Source: Terrimonas sp937888905
GTDB taxonomy: Bacteria > Bacteroidota > Bacteroidia > Chitinophagales > Chitinophagaceae
Direction of reading: 5' to 3'
NCBI GenBank assembly: GCA_937888905.1
Contig: CALATA010000001.1
Span: 248,001 to 312,000 of the forward strand
DNA: 64,000 bases
Part shown: positions 24,022 to 31,695 of the stretch, one piece after another
Layout of the letters: the number at the start of each line of letters is the position of its first letter
How positions within the stretch are numbered: the stretch's first letter is position 1
Position numbers and translations under genes: made by a program
Notes under the pieces: generated by a model
The model's database searches: none
What the model saw: only the letters and a program-made list of their open reading frames with translations
What the model was told of the DNA's origin: nothing

Positions 24022-25050
24022 ATGCAACAGTTGATATCGCAGATCGAGGAATACAAGAAGGAAATGGCCGCCGCTCAGGCCGCAGATGCCAAAGAAGCCG
24101 AAGCATTCCGCATTAAATACCTTGGAACAAAAGGGGTGGTAAAAGCCATCATGGGCGAAATGCGCAATGTGGCTGCCGACCAACGTAAAGAGGCCGGACA
24201 ATTGCTGAATGAATTCAAACAATACGCCGAAGCGCGTTTTGAAGAATTGAAAGCCGGTGTAAGTGGTGATGCAGAACAAACTGCAGCCATCGATCTTTCT
24301 CTTCCCGGCGATCTCATTCCTTTGGGCGGCCGTCATCCGATCACGCTGATGCGCAACCGCATTGTGTCTATTTTCCAACGCCTCGGCTTTGCCGTTGCAG
24401 AAGGTCCCGAGATCGAAGATGACTGGCACAACTTCGGTGCACTCAATCTGCCCGAACATCACCCTGCACGCGACATGCAGGATACCTTTTATATCCAGCA
24501 GAACCCGGACTGGGTTTTGCGCACACATACCAGCAGCGTACAGATCCGCGAAATGGAAAAAGGCAAACTGCCTATCCGCATGTTGATGCCCGGCCGTGTT
24601 TACAGAAATGAAACGGTGAGTGCACGCAGCCACTGCTTCTTCCACCAGGTGGAAGGGTTGTACATCGACGAGAATGTATCATTCGCCGATCTGAAGCAGA
24701 CCTTGTATTTCTTCGTAAAAGAAATGTATGGTAAAGATGTGAAAGTGCGTTTCCGTCCGTCTTACTTCCCGTTCACCGAGCCCAGCGCCGAAATGGATGT
24801 GACCTGTTTTATCTGCGGCGGCAGCGGTTGTAATATCTGTAAGAAAACCGGATGGGTAGAGATTCTTGGTTGTGGCATGGTGCATCCCAACGTATTACAA
24901 AACTGCAACATCGACCCCAATAAATACACCGGCTTTGCATTCGGTATGGGCATCGAACGTCCGGCTTTGCTGAAGTATGGTATCAGCGATATCCGCCTCT
25001 TCAGTGAAAACGATCTTCGCTTCCTGAAACAATTTACTCACGCGGTCTGA
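24022..25050 (+). CDS. pheS: Phenylalanine--tRNA ligase alpha subunit
   Basis: A 342-residue class II aminoacyl-tRNA synthetase subunit that charges tRNA-Phe as part of the alpha2beta2 enzyme. The N-terminal coiled-coil tRNA-binding arm covers about residues 1-85. The catalytic core shows HPITLMRNRIVSIFQRLGF, ARDMQDTFYI, TSSVQIREM, RVYRNETVSARSHCFFHQVEG, RPSYFPFTEPSAEMDV and the motif 3 region GFAFGMGIERPALLKYGI. pheT is not adjacent, as is common in Bacteroidota. ATG 24022 is chosen over TTG 23992, which lies upstream of the promoter box. Its 3' end overlaps the convergent membrane-protein gene by 13 bases. Confidence 0.98.
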   Translation: MQQLISQIEEYKKEMAAAQAADAKEAEAFRIKYLGTKGVVKAIMGEMRNVAADQRKEAGQLLNEFKQYAEARFEELKAGVSGDAEQTAAIDLSLPGDLIPLGGRHPITLMRNRIVSIFQRLGFAVAEGPEIEDDWHNFGALNLPEHHPARDMQDTFYIQQNPDWVLRTHTSSVQIREMEKGKLPIRMLMPGRVYRNETVSARSHCFFHQVEGLYIDENVSFADLKQTLYFFVKEMYGKDVKVRFRPSYFPFTEPSAEMDVTCFICGGSGCNICKKTGWVEILGCGMVHPNVLQNCNIDPNKYTGFAFGMGIERPALLKYGISDIRLFSENDLRFLKQFTHAV

Positions 25051-25682
25051 TCGTCTTGTGCGGTCCCTGAGGCTCCCGAAGGGCTCAATGGGGTGGTCCC
25101 TGAGCCTGTCGAAGGTAGATCCAGTTCCCGCAGCAACAATACCTTGTTTACAGCGAGCATGTATCTGCGTGCAAAATAGGCACTCACGGCAAAGGCGATT
25201 ACACATAAATAATACCATTCCGTAAACTCGGCCGTCAGTTGCAGGTTCATTTCATTGCTTTTTCCCAAATCGCCCAGGTCTATTTTTTTCACCGATGATT
25301 TTATGTCGATGAACAGAATGACCAGTGCCGTTACACCAGCCAATGCCGCGGCAAAACACCACTGGCCTGCTTTGCGCGATGAACTGAACGATACACCGAA
25401 GCCGGCAATACCAGCTACCAAAGCGAGGATCGCAAACACATTCGGTTGTGTACGCTTGCCCACGTTTGGCTGGTTGCGCTCCAATGAACGATTACCGATT
25501 CCCATAAAATCATTGCTGTTTTCAAAACCTGTTACCAGCTGCACACCGGTGACACGTTGCTGAGAGTACATGCAACGGATATTGACAAACGGAAGCACAA
25601 AAAGTGCCATGGCCACCAGGAAACTCATATTCAATGGTACTCTCGAGATTGGCCGGCTGGTAGTAGAAGTAGGTTGGGTCAT
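25038..25682 (-). CDS. Uncharacterised four-TM membrane protein with repeat-derived tail
   Basis: A 214-residue protein with about four membrane helices (residues 19-33, 82-97, 107-123 and 158-173) and a soluble loop between the first two (SQQRVTGVQLVTG, FAILALVAGIAGF and on). No family is recognised. Its last 28 residues, rich in Pro, Ser, Gly and Thr, are encoded by two REP-like repeat units, so the original stop was probably overwritten by repeat insertion. The gene overlaps pheS tail to tail by 13 bases. Confidence 0.75.
   Translation of the reverse strand: MTQPTSTTSRPISRVPLNMSFLVAMALFVLPFVNIRCMYSQQRVTGVQLVTGFENSNDFMGIGNRSLERNQPNVGKRTQPNVFAILALVAGIAGFGVSFSSSRKAGQWCFAAALAGVTALVILFIDIKSSVKKIDLGDLGKSNEMNLQLTAEFTEWYYLCVIAFAVSAYFARRYMLAVNKVLLLRELDLPSTGSGTTPLSPSGASGTAQDDQTA
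25065..25116 (-). repeat. Two REP-like core units within a coding 3' end
   Basis: On the minus strand, CCTTCGGGAGCCTCAGGGA (25065-25083) and CCTTCGACAGGCTCAGGGA (25098-25116) match the loops of hairpins at 41411-41429 and 52896-52914 with one to a few changes. Confidence 0.8.
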
Positions 25683-25748
25683 AATGGTAGAATGATTGAT
25701 TTAAGATAGGAGTTTTTTCAATAAATAACAGGTCCGGCCGGTTCGGCT

Positions 25749-25756
25749 TATATTTG
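25749..25756 (+). promoter_or_regulatory. -7 box TATATTTG
   Basis: A perfect TAnnTTTG match ending 14 bases before GTG 25771; it supports the GTG start of the dehydrogenase gene. Confidence 0.6.
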
Positions 25757-25770
25757 TACAAACCCTTCTC

Positions 25771-26628
25771 GTGACAATCAACCGTATTTGTGTTTGCGGC
25801 GCAGGCACCATGGGCAGCGGTATCGCCCAGGTAGCTGCAACAGCCGGATTCTCCACATTGTTGTATGAGCTGAATGAAAATGTACTGACGCAGGCACGTG
25901 ATCAGTTGCAGCGCCAACTCGAACGTCTCGAGAGCAAAGGGAAATTACAAGCCGGAGAAGCCGCCACAATTTTCAACCGCATTCATTTTACCGGCGGGCT
26001 TTCGGAGTGTACCGCAGATGTGTTTATCGAAGCGATCATTGAAAAACCGGAACCCAAAGCTGCTTTGTTCAATACATTAATAAAACAAAACAGCGAAACG
26101 GCCATTTTCGCTACCAATACTTCTTCTCTTTCCGTTTCTGCGATTGCTGAAGCAACCCTTGCTCCTTCAAGAGTAGCAGGCATGCACTTCTTTAATCCCG
26201 CACCGCTGATGAAACTGGTGGAGATCGTGGAGGGAACACAGACTGCTCCTGAAGTGGCAGCAACACTCACCGATCTTACACGCCGCATGGGCAAAACGCC
26301 GGTGCGCTGTAAAGACCGTCCGGGTTTTATTGTGAACCGTGTAGCGAGACCTTATTATACGGAAGCGTTGCGGCTGGTGGAAGAAGGACATGCGGATCCG
26401 GCAACATTGGATCAACTACTGGAAGGATTGGGTTTCCGGCTTGGTCCGTTCCGCCTGATGGACCTGATCGGCCATGATGTTAACTATGCCGTTAGTTCGT
26501 CGGTATACGAACAACTCGGCAGGCCCGAGCGCCTGCGTCCATCCTACATCCAGGAGGCGTTGGTAAAAAAGGGTGAACTCGGGCAGAAAACAGGAAAAGG
26601 TTTTTATCATTATCAATCAGAGAAATAA
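25771..26628 (+). CDS. 3-hydroxyacyl-CoA dehydrogenase (3-hydroxybutyryl-CoA dehydrogenase type)
   Basis: A 285-residue NAD-dependent enzyme oxidising 3-hydroxyacyl-CoA to 3-ketoacyl-CoA. The Rossmann motif ICVCGAGTMGSGIAQVAA opens the protein, followed by FIEAIIEKPEPKAALF, the NTSSLSV motif, the catalytic His in MHFFNPAPLMKLVEIV (near residue 137), and the C-terminal domain with RPGFIVNRVARPYY and KTGKGFYHY. It could serve butyrate-type, fatty-acid or phenylacetate degradation, and nothing nearby decides which. The start is GTG, 14 bases after a promoter box. It is followed without a gap by the SDR gene. Confidence 0.94.
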   Translation: MTINRICVCGAGTMGSGIAQVAATAGFSTLLYELNENVLTQARDQLQRQLERLESKGKLQAGEAATIFNRIHFTGGLSECTADVFIEAIIEKPEPKAALFNTLIKQNSETAIFATNTSSLSVSAIAEATLAPSRVAGMHFFNPAPLMKLVEIVEGTQTAPEVAATLTDLTRRMGKTPVRCKDRPGFIVNRVARPYYTEALRLVEEGHADPATLDQLLEGLGFRLGPFRLMDLIGHDVNYAVSSSVYEQLGRPERLRPSYIQEALVKKGELGQKTGKGFYHYQSEK

Positions 26629-27630
26629 TTGAAGGAGACAACAGTCCTGGTTACAGGAGGCACAGGCTTTTTAGGCGCTTACATTATCGATGAGCTGGTG
26701 CGGCAGGGCTATGCTGTACGGGCATTACGCCGCAACAGCAGCAAGCTGCCATTTTTTATTCCGCAAACAACCTGGGACAACGTAGAATGGGTGGAAGGTG
26801 ATATCCTTGATGTGGTTTCTTTACAAGATGCATTGGTGGATGTTGATGCCGTTATTCATTCTGCAGCAGTTGTATCATTTGCCAAAGAAGACCGCCGCCA
26901 GATGTACCAGGTAAATGTAGACGGTACCGCCAATGTTATGAATATGGCATTGGAGGCCGGGGTAAAACGCGTGGTGCATATCAGTTCCGTTGCCGCGTTG
27001 GGACGCACGGCCGATGGTGGCATGGTGGATGAAGACAAAAAATGGGAAGACACAAAAATAAATACGCACTACGCCAAAAGTAAATACCGCGGTGAACTCG
27101 AAGTATGGCGTGCCATGGGCGAAGGCCTGCCCGCAGTGATCCTCAACCCGTCCACGATTCTGGGTTACGGCGACTGGCACAGCAGCAGCAGCGCTATTTT
27201 CAGAAATATGTACAATGGATTTCCCTGGTACAGCCCCGGCATCAATGGTTTTGTAGCGGTGAAAGATGTTGCCCGTGCCACCGTGGCCATGCTGCAAAAC
27301 GATATAACCGAAAGCCGGTTCATTGTAAACGGCGACAACTGGCCCTTTAAAAAATTATTGGAAACCATCGCCGATGGATTTAACCGCCGCCGTCCGCACA
27401 GGCAAACCACGCCATTGCTGGCCGCCATCGCCTGGCGCATGGAAAAAATAAAATCGTTTTTCTCCGGGCATAAACCGTTGCTTACAAAAGAAAGCGCCCG
27501 CGTAGCCCACAGCAAAACACGATTTAACAATCAGAAAATTTTAAACACACTCCCTGGTTTTCAGTTCACTCCGCTCGAGCAGGCCATCCACGGGGCTTGC
27601 GAACAATACAAGGCGCAACAGGGTGCATAA
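26629..27630 (+). CDS. Extended SDR: NAD-dependent epimerase/dehydratase-like protein
   Basis: A 333-residue extended short-chain dehydrogenase. The cofactor motif is TGGTGFLGAYI, the catalytic Tyr-Lys pair is in HYAKSKYRGE, and a preceding ISSVAALG strand supplies Ser. The form resembles dihydroflavonol-4-reductase-like reductases and 3-beta-HSD relatives, so the substrate may be an aldehyde, ketone or nucleotide sugar. It starts with TTG immediately after the TAA of the hydroxyacyl-CoA dehydrogenase, and the two are surely co-transcribed. Confidence 0.9.
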   Translation: MKETTVLVTGGTGFLGAYIIDELVRQGYAVRALRRNSSKLPFFIPQTTWDNVEWVEGDILDVVSLQDALVDVDAVIHSAAVVSFAKEDRRQMYQVNVDGTANVMNMALEAGVKRVVHISSVAALGRTADGGMVDEDKKWEDTKINTHYAKSKYRGELEVWRAMGEGLPAVILNPSTILGYGDWHSSSSAIFRNMYNGFPWYSPGINGFVAVKDVARATVAMLQNDITESRFIVNGDNWPFKKLLETIADGFNRRRPHRQTTPLLAAIAWRMEKIKSFFSGHKPLLTKESARVAHSKTRFNNQKILNTLPGFQFTPLEQAIHGACEQYKAQQGA

Positions 27631-27664
27631 CAATCATCGTATCTTTAGTCCAATTCAGATAGCT

Positions 27665-28738
27665 ATGAAACAAACTCACATTTTTCTTTCCCTGTTGTTC
27701 TGCCTGCTGGCAGGTTCCGTTTCGGCGCAGCAGTTCACTGTAAGCGGCACCATCATTGATTCCGCCAGCCGCGAGCCTTTGTCTGCCGCATCGGTGTTTT
27801 GTCAGAATACAACCATCGGTACCACCACCAACCGTGAAGGTCAGTTTAGTCTGCAGCTTCGCTCCGGCGGATACGAATTAATCATTACCTATACCGGCTA
27901 CCGTACAAGACTGATCCGCATCAGCCAGGCCGATAATGTGCTGCCGCCGATTGAAATGGTAAAGGAAGACCGCAGCATGAGCGAAGTGGTGATCAAAAGC
28001 AGCAACGAAGTACCGGATGGTTGGGAAAAATATGGCCGGTTCTTTTTTGAACAATTTGTGGGTTCCACACCCAATGCCGCACAATGCACGCTGGAAAATC
28101 CGGATGTGCTGAAATTTTATTTCCTTAAAAAAAGTAATAAACTGCGCGTACTCGCTACGGAGCCGCTGAAGGTTACCAACCGCGCACTGGGGTACAAACT
28201 CACCTACAACCTCGACTCCTTCGTTTATTATTATAACACCGACATCAGTCTTTACAAAGGATACTGCCTGTTCAGCCCGATGGACAGCAGCTTTTCCATG
28301 ATGAAAACATGGTCGGCCAATCGCGGCAAAGCTTATATGGGGAGTAAGCTGCACTTCATGCGTAGTTATTACGACAGTACCATGCAGCAGGAAGGATTCC
28401 GTATCGGATTGCTGGATGAAAAGAATAACACTCTCTTCAACACGATTGCGAATGTATACGATTCAACATACTATGGCGCGGTGGATAGCACGGGTGAAGT
28501 GGAGATCTGGTTTCCGCGGAAGATCAGCGTAACCTATGAGCGGCGACCGGAGCCCGAATACCTGATGCGGTTTAAGCTGCCGAAAGATGTGCCGGTACAA
28601 ATCTCTTATGTCGATATTAAAAACTGGATTGCGATCAAAGAGAATGGTTATTACTATGATCAGCGCGACTGGATCAACCAGGGATACTGGAGCTGGAAAA
28701 ATATCGCCGATCTTTTACCGTACGATTATATACCATAG
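27665..28738 (+). CDS. Secreted carboxypeptidase-regulatory-like domain protein
   Basis: A 357-residue protein. A signal peptide (MKQTHIFLSLLFCLLAGSVSAQ) is followed by a carboxypeptidase D regulatory-like (CarboxypepD_reg) beta domain (FTVSGTIIDSASREPLSAASV... TGYRTRLIRIS), as found at the start of SusC-type receptors. The rest is soluble, beta-rich and unrecognised, and no TonB plug or barrel follows. It is probably periplasmic or surface located. ATG 27665 is chosen as it begins the signal peptide; a TATCTTTA box lies about 20 bases before it. It ends at a bidirectional terminator. Confidence 0.85.
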   Translation: MKQTHIFLSLLFCLLAGSVSAQQFTVSGTIIDSASREPLSAASVFCQNTTIGTTTNREGQFSLQLRSGGYELIITYTGYRTRLIRISQADNVLPPIEMVKEDRSMSEVVIKSSNEVPDGWEKYGRFFFEQFVGSTPNAAQCTLENPDVLKFYFLKKSNKLRVLATEPLKVTNRALGYKLTYNLDSFVYYYNTDISLYKGYCLFSPMDSSFSMMKTWSANRGKAYMGSKLHFMRSYYDSTMQQEGFRIGLLDEKNNTLFNTIANVYDSTYYGAVDSTGEVEIWFPRKISVTYERRPEPEYLMRFKLPKDVPVQISYVDIKNWIAIKENGYYYDQRDWINQGYWSWKNIADLLPYDYIP

Positions 28739-28760
28739 GAATGGTAATCTTATAAAATGG

Positions 28761-28787
28761 ACAAACCCGCCGGAGAGGCGGGTTTGT
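28761..28787. terminator. Bidirectional terminator
   Basis: ACAAACCCGCC (28761-28771) and GGCGGGTTTGT (28777-28787) form a perfect 11-bp stem with a GGAGA loop between convergent genes. Confidence 0.88.
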
Positions 28788-28792
28788 TGTTA

Positions 28793-29746
28793 TCAGGACT
28801 TTTCATTTTTGGTAAGGCGGTTCCATATTTCAGGAATGCGTTTTACCCAGACCAGTTCTTTCATTTTGTCGCGCGCATTTTCTGCCGGTGAACCGAAGTA
28901 GGCTTTTCCACCTTCCAAAGAATGTGGCACACCGCTCTGCGCATTTACTACGGCGCCTTTGCCGATGGTAAGGGTTTTACTTACGCCTACCTGTCCCCAG
29001 AGAACAACATCGTCTTCGATAGTGGTGGCACCTGCGATGCCGACCTGCGCGGCAAACAGGCAATTGCGTCCTACGATGGTATCATGGCCGATGTGTACCA
29101 TGTTATCCATCTTGGTGCCGTCGCCGATGGTGGTGTCGGCTGTTACGCCGCGGTCGATGGTGCATCCCGCACCGATCTCCACGCCATTGCCGATCACTAC
29201 ACGTCCGCAACTGTCCATTTTTTTATAATGAATGGGGCGGTTGGTTTTCTTGTTGTAATAAAAGGCGTCGCTGCCGATGGTGGTGCCTGCCTGTATGATC
29301 ACGTCGTCGCCGATGATGCAATAATCGAGGATGGTAACGTTGGGATGAATGATGCAGTTGCGTCCGATCTTCACCTGGTTGCCGATGTAGGCGCCGGGCA
29401 TTATAAGAGATCCTTCACCGATGGTGGCGCTGATACTTACCTGTCGCATGGAAGGTTCGAACGGGCGGTAGCGTCTGACAATTTTCAGGTACGCTTCGAA
29501 AGGTTCATCAACGATCAGTAACGCTTTTTCAGAGGGGAAATCAGCTATTTTATTGATGATGATAAAGCTTGCTGCGGAATGAATACACTTATCATAATAC
29601 TTTGGATGATCTACAAAAACAAGATCACCTTCTTCTACTTTATGGATCTCATTTATACCCGTTGCAGCAGCTGTTGTGTTACCAATCAGTTCGGCACCGA
29701 TTAGTTCTGCAATGGTTGTGAGAGGTATGGGTTGCTCAAATCTCAT
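28793..29746 (-). CDS. lpxD: UDP-3-O-acylglucosamine N-acyltransferase
   Basis: A 317-residue left-handed beta-helix acyltransferase. An LpxD-type N-terminal uridine-binding domain (IAELIGAELIGN, EEGDLVFVDHPKYYDK) is followed by hexapeptide repeats from about residue 105 (ISATIGEGSLIMPGAYIGNQ). The catalytic-region motif MDNMVHIGHDTIVGRNCLFAAQVGIAG is present. LpxD adds the N-linked acyl chain in lipid A synthesis in the cytoplasm. It is slightly short for the family (about 340), and Bacteroidota often carry two LpxD-like proteins, so a paralogue is possible. Confidence 0.93.
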   Translation of the reverse strand: MRFEQPIPLTTIAELIGAELIGNTTAAATGINEIHKVEEGDLVFVDHPKYYDKCIHSAASFIIINKIADFPSEKALLIVDEPFEAYLKIVRRYRPFEPSMRQVSISATIGEGSLIMPGAYIGNQVKIGRNCIIHPNVTILDYCIIGDDVIIQAGTTIGSDAFYYNKKTNRPIHYKKMDSCGRVVIGNGVEIGAGCTIDRGVTADTTIGDGTKMDNMVHIGHDTIVGRNCLFAAQVGIAGATTIEDDVVLWGQVGVSKTLTIGKGAVVNAQSGVPHSLEGGKAYFGSPAENARDKMKELVWVKRIPEIWNRLTKNEKS

Positions 29747-29762
29747 GACACAAAAGTTTACG

Positions 29763-29770
29763 CAAAGGTA
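29763..29770 (-). promoter_or_regulatory. -7 box TACCTTTG for lpxD
   Basis: CAAAGGTA on the plus strand reads TACCTTTG on the minus strand, ending 16 bases before the lpxD start. Confidence 0.58.
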
Positions 29771-29911
29771 GGCCGGCGGCTTGCTCCGGGGGATGTACAG
29801 GCAATTTTTTTTCGGGACAAGAAAGCCTTTATCCGAGACCGGTATTGGTTAAAAAAAGGAGTAGTATAAAGTGAAATTTTTTGAGTGAAGCGTTGTTGTG
29901 TTTGTGATAAT

Positions 29912-29964
29912 ATAAAAAAACATGATCGGCTGAAACCCTTGTTTCATCAGTGTTTCAGCCGATC
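29912..29964 (-). terminator. 13-bp inverted repeat with T run on the minus side
   Basis: GATCGGCTGAAAC (29924-29936) and GTTTCAGCCGATC (29952-29964) form a perfect stem with a 15-base loop. Read leftward, TTTTTT follows after three bases, so it could end a minus-strand transcript from the 30 kb gap or insulate lpxD. Confidence 0.6.
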
Positions 29965-30054
29965 GTATAAAAGCCTATAAGATTGGTGAAGTTGAATCGA
30001 ATGATAAATAATGTTGTTGAAAACGTTAACGGCTACGGCTTAAAACGGCCCTGC

Positions 30055-30085
30055 TTATCCACAGCCTGTTTTAAAATGTGAATAA
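30055..30085. promoter_or_regulatory. Pair of inverted DnaA boxes beside an AT-rich stretch
   Basis: TTATCCACA (30055-30063, plus) and TGTGAATAA (30077-30085, the minus-strand TTATTCACA) both fit the consensus TTATnCACA. A looser TTATCAAA follows at 30091-30098, then about 45 bases almost free of G and C. This could be part of a replication origin or a DnaA-regulated site. No dnaA gene is near, which does not exclude an origin in Bacteroidota. Confidence 0.5.
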
Positions 30086-30137
30086 AATTGTTATCAAATA
30101 TTTTTTGGATAGTAAAAATTATATTTAATATTGTGTT

Positions 30138-30213
30138 GGGAAATTTATTTCCCGTACTTACTAACCCATCTATATAAATAATCCCTTCGGTTCTCCGAGG
30201 GGGTTTTTATTTT
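30138..30213 (+). ncRNA. Candidate small RNA of about 75 nt
   Basis: A promoter-like pair (TTTTTTG at 30101-30107, 18-base spacer, TAATATTG at 30126-30133, one mismatch to TAnnTTTG) precedes a short stretch with two hairpins: GGGAAA-TTTA-TTTCCC (30138-30153) and a terminator stem CCCTTCGG / CCGAGGGG (30183-30102 region, loop TTCT, 30191-30194) followed by TTTTTATTTT. No plus-strand gene lies upstream, so the terminator needs a local transcript. The alternative is an attenuator in the yicC leader. No known RNA family is recognised. Confidence 0.45.
30183..30213 (+). terminator. Rho-independent terminator without an upstream coding gene
   Basis: CCCTTCGG (30183-30190) pairs with CCGAGGGG (30195-30202) with one G-T pair, loop TTCT, then TTTTTATTTT. 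The nearest upstream gene is on the other strand. Confidence 0.75.
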
Positions 30214-30286
30214 AAGTAAATGTTGCAAATGCTTATTTTCTCCTGATGCAACGCCTAATCTATATCTTTACAACAAACACATTTGC

Positions 30287-31162
30287 ATGCTTAAGTCAAT
30301 GACCGGTTTTGGCCGGGCGGAACACACCATCGGAGATAAGACCTTTCTTGCCGATATCAAGTCGCTCAACGGAAAACAATTTGAATTGTCTCTTAAGATT
30401 CCTGCGATTCTTAAGCCTTTTGAATTTGATATCCGCCGTATTCTTTCCGAGCAGTTGTCGCGCGGTACGGTAGATTGTGTGATCAGTCTGAAAGACACCG
30501 GCAGTGCAAAGCCCGTAACCATCAACACGTCGTTGGCCAAAGCGTATTACCAGCCGCTGGCAGAGTTGTCGGCATCACTCGGACTCGACCCTTCTCATAT
30601 ATTAAGTACGCTCGTAAAACTGCCCGAAGTAATTACACCGAGCAGCGAGACGCTCAACGACGACGAATGGAAAGCATTCCAGGGTACGCTCCGCGAAGCG
30701 GCAGGCAACCTCAACCAGCATCGGCTGCATGAAGGCCAGTCGCTCGAGCAGGATCTGCTGACCCGGATCACCAATATTCTTTATCAGCAGGATGAAGTAG
30801 CGCGCCTCGAACCCTTGCGCCAGCAAAAGATTCGCGAAGGCATCACGCGCCTGCTGGAAGAAAAAGTAGGCAAGGAAAATTACGATGCCAACCGCCTGGA
30901 GCAGGAACTGATTTACTACATCGAAAAGATCGATATCAGCGAAGAGCAGGTCCGCCTCAAAAACCACTGCGAATATTTCCGTTCCATCCTCCAGGAGCCG
31001 GAAGACGCAAAAGGGAAAAAATTATCCTTCATCCTGCAGGAGATCGGACGCGAGATCAATACCACCGGTTCCAAAGCCTACGATTCCACCATTCAGAAAT
31101 GTGTGGTGCTGATGAAGGACGAACTGGAGAAAGCCAAAGAGCAGGTATTGAACGTTCTTTAA
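30287..31162 (+). CDS. yicC: YicC-family endoribonuclease-like protein
   Basis: A 291-residue YicC protein. The conserved start MLKSMTGFGRAE, SLNGKQFELSLKIP and RGTVDCVISL mark the N-terminal domain, and the C-terminal DUF1732 region contains YDANRLEQELIYYIEKIDISEEQVRLKNH and GKKLSFILQEIGREINTTGSKA. E. coli YicC is reported as an endoribonuclease involved in sRNA decay. A degenerate box TATCTTTA lies at 30263-30270, 16 bases before the ATG. Confidence 0.95.
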   Translation: MLKSMTGFGRAEHTIGDKTFLADIKSLNGKQFELSLKIPAILKPFEFDIRRILSEQLSRGTVDCVISLKDTGSAKPVTINTSLAKAYYQPLAELSASLGLDPSHILSTLVKLPEVITPSSETLNDDEWKAFQGTLREAAGNLNQHRLHEGQSLEQDLLTRITNILYQQDEVARLEPLRQQKIREGITRLLEEKVGKENYDANRLEQELIYYIEKIDISEEQVRLKNHCEYFRSILQEPEDAKGKKLSFILQEIGREINTTGSKAYDSTIQKCVVLMKDELEKAKEQVLNVL

Positions 31163-31194
31163 GTACTGCGTTTCCGGCTACGCCGGGCATGTAT

Positions 31195-31202
31195 TATTTT
31201 TG
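31195..31202 (+). promoter_or_regulatory. -7 box TATTTTTG for gldH
   Basis: A TAnnTTTG match ending 17 bases before TTG 31220. It indicates that gldH has its own promoter although yicC lies only 57 bases upstream. Confidence 0.55.
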
Positions 31203-31219
31203 CCCCAAAAGATAATCTC

Positions 31220-31678
31220 TTGAAAAAGCTTTTTTATTGCGCTGCCCTTATGCTCGGGTTGTATGGTTGTACAACAGTAGACCTGTATGAGAAAACGGCA
31301 ACCATGTCCGGACAGGAATGGAAGAGCGGTTATAAACCCAGCTTTACTTTTGAGATCACGGATACCACCTCCCTGTACCAGGTATTCTTCGTAATGAGGC
31401 ATACTGACCAGTACAAGTTTACCAACATCTTTATCGATTTAGGTATCAAAGCGCCAGGATCCGCCACCGTTGTCAACAACCGGGAAGATGTAACGCTTGC
31501 CAACAATGAGGGCTGGATAGGTACCGGTATGGACGATATCTATTATCACCGCCGCGCGCTCGGACCTCCGCAACCGTTCCGGGCAGGTACTTATACATTC
31601 ACGCTTCAGCAGATCATGCGGGAAGATCCCCTGAAATATGTACTCGATGCAGGCATCCGCCTGGAGAAAGTACGCTGA
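31220..31678 (+). CDS. gldH: Gliding motility lipoprotein GldH
   Basis: A 152-residue lipoprotein with lipobox LYGC (Cys16). The family pattern is visible as W (EWKSGYKPSFTFEITDTTSLYQVFFVMRHTD), YKFTNIFIDL, TLANNEGWIGTGMDDIYYHRR and FRAGTYTFTLQQIMRED. GldH is needed for gliding in Flavobacterium, but homologues occur widely in non-gliding Bacteroidota. The start is TTG. It runs into the histidine kinase gene after 17 bases, so these are probably co-transcribed. Confidence 0.88.
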   Translation: MKKLFYCAALMLGLYGCTTVDLYEKTATMSGQEWKSGYKPSFTFEITDTTSLYQVFFVMRHTDQYKFTNIFIDLGIKAPGSATVVNNREDVTLANNEGWIGTGMDDIYYHRRALGPPQPFRAGTYTFTLQQIMREDPLKYVLDAGIRLEKVR

Positions 31679-31695
31679 CGATCAATTCAACGCTC

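Noticed and set aside
23911..24645. N-terminal extension of the arginase-family frame across pheS
   Set aside because: The sequence is antisense to pheS; the family-like protein begins at MSDYLN (23910).
29747..30286. tRNA or rRNA gene in the 540-base gap
   Set aside because: No GTTCGAA-type T-loop, cloverleaf arms or conserved rRNA sequence was seen.
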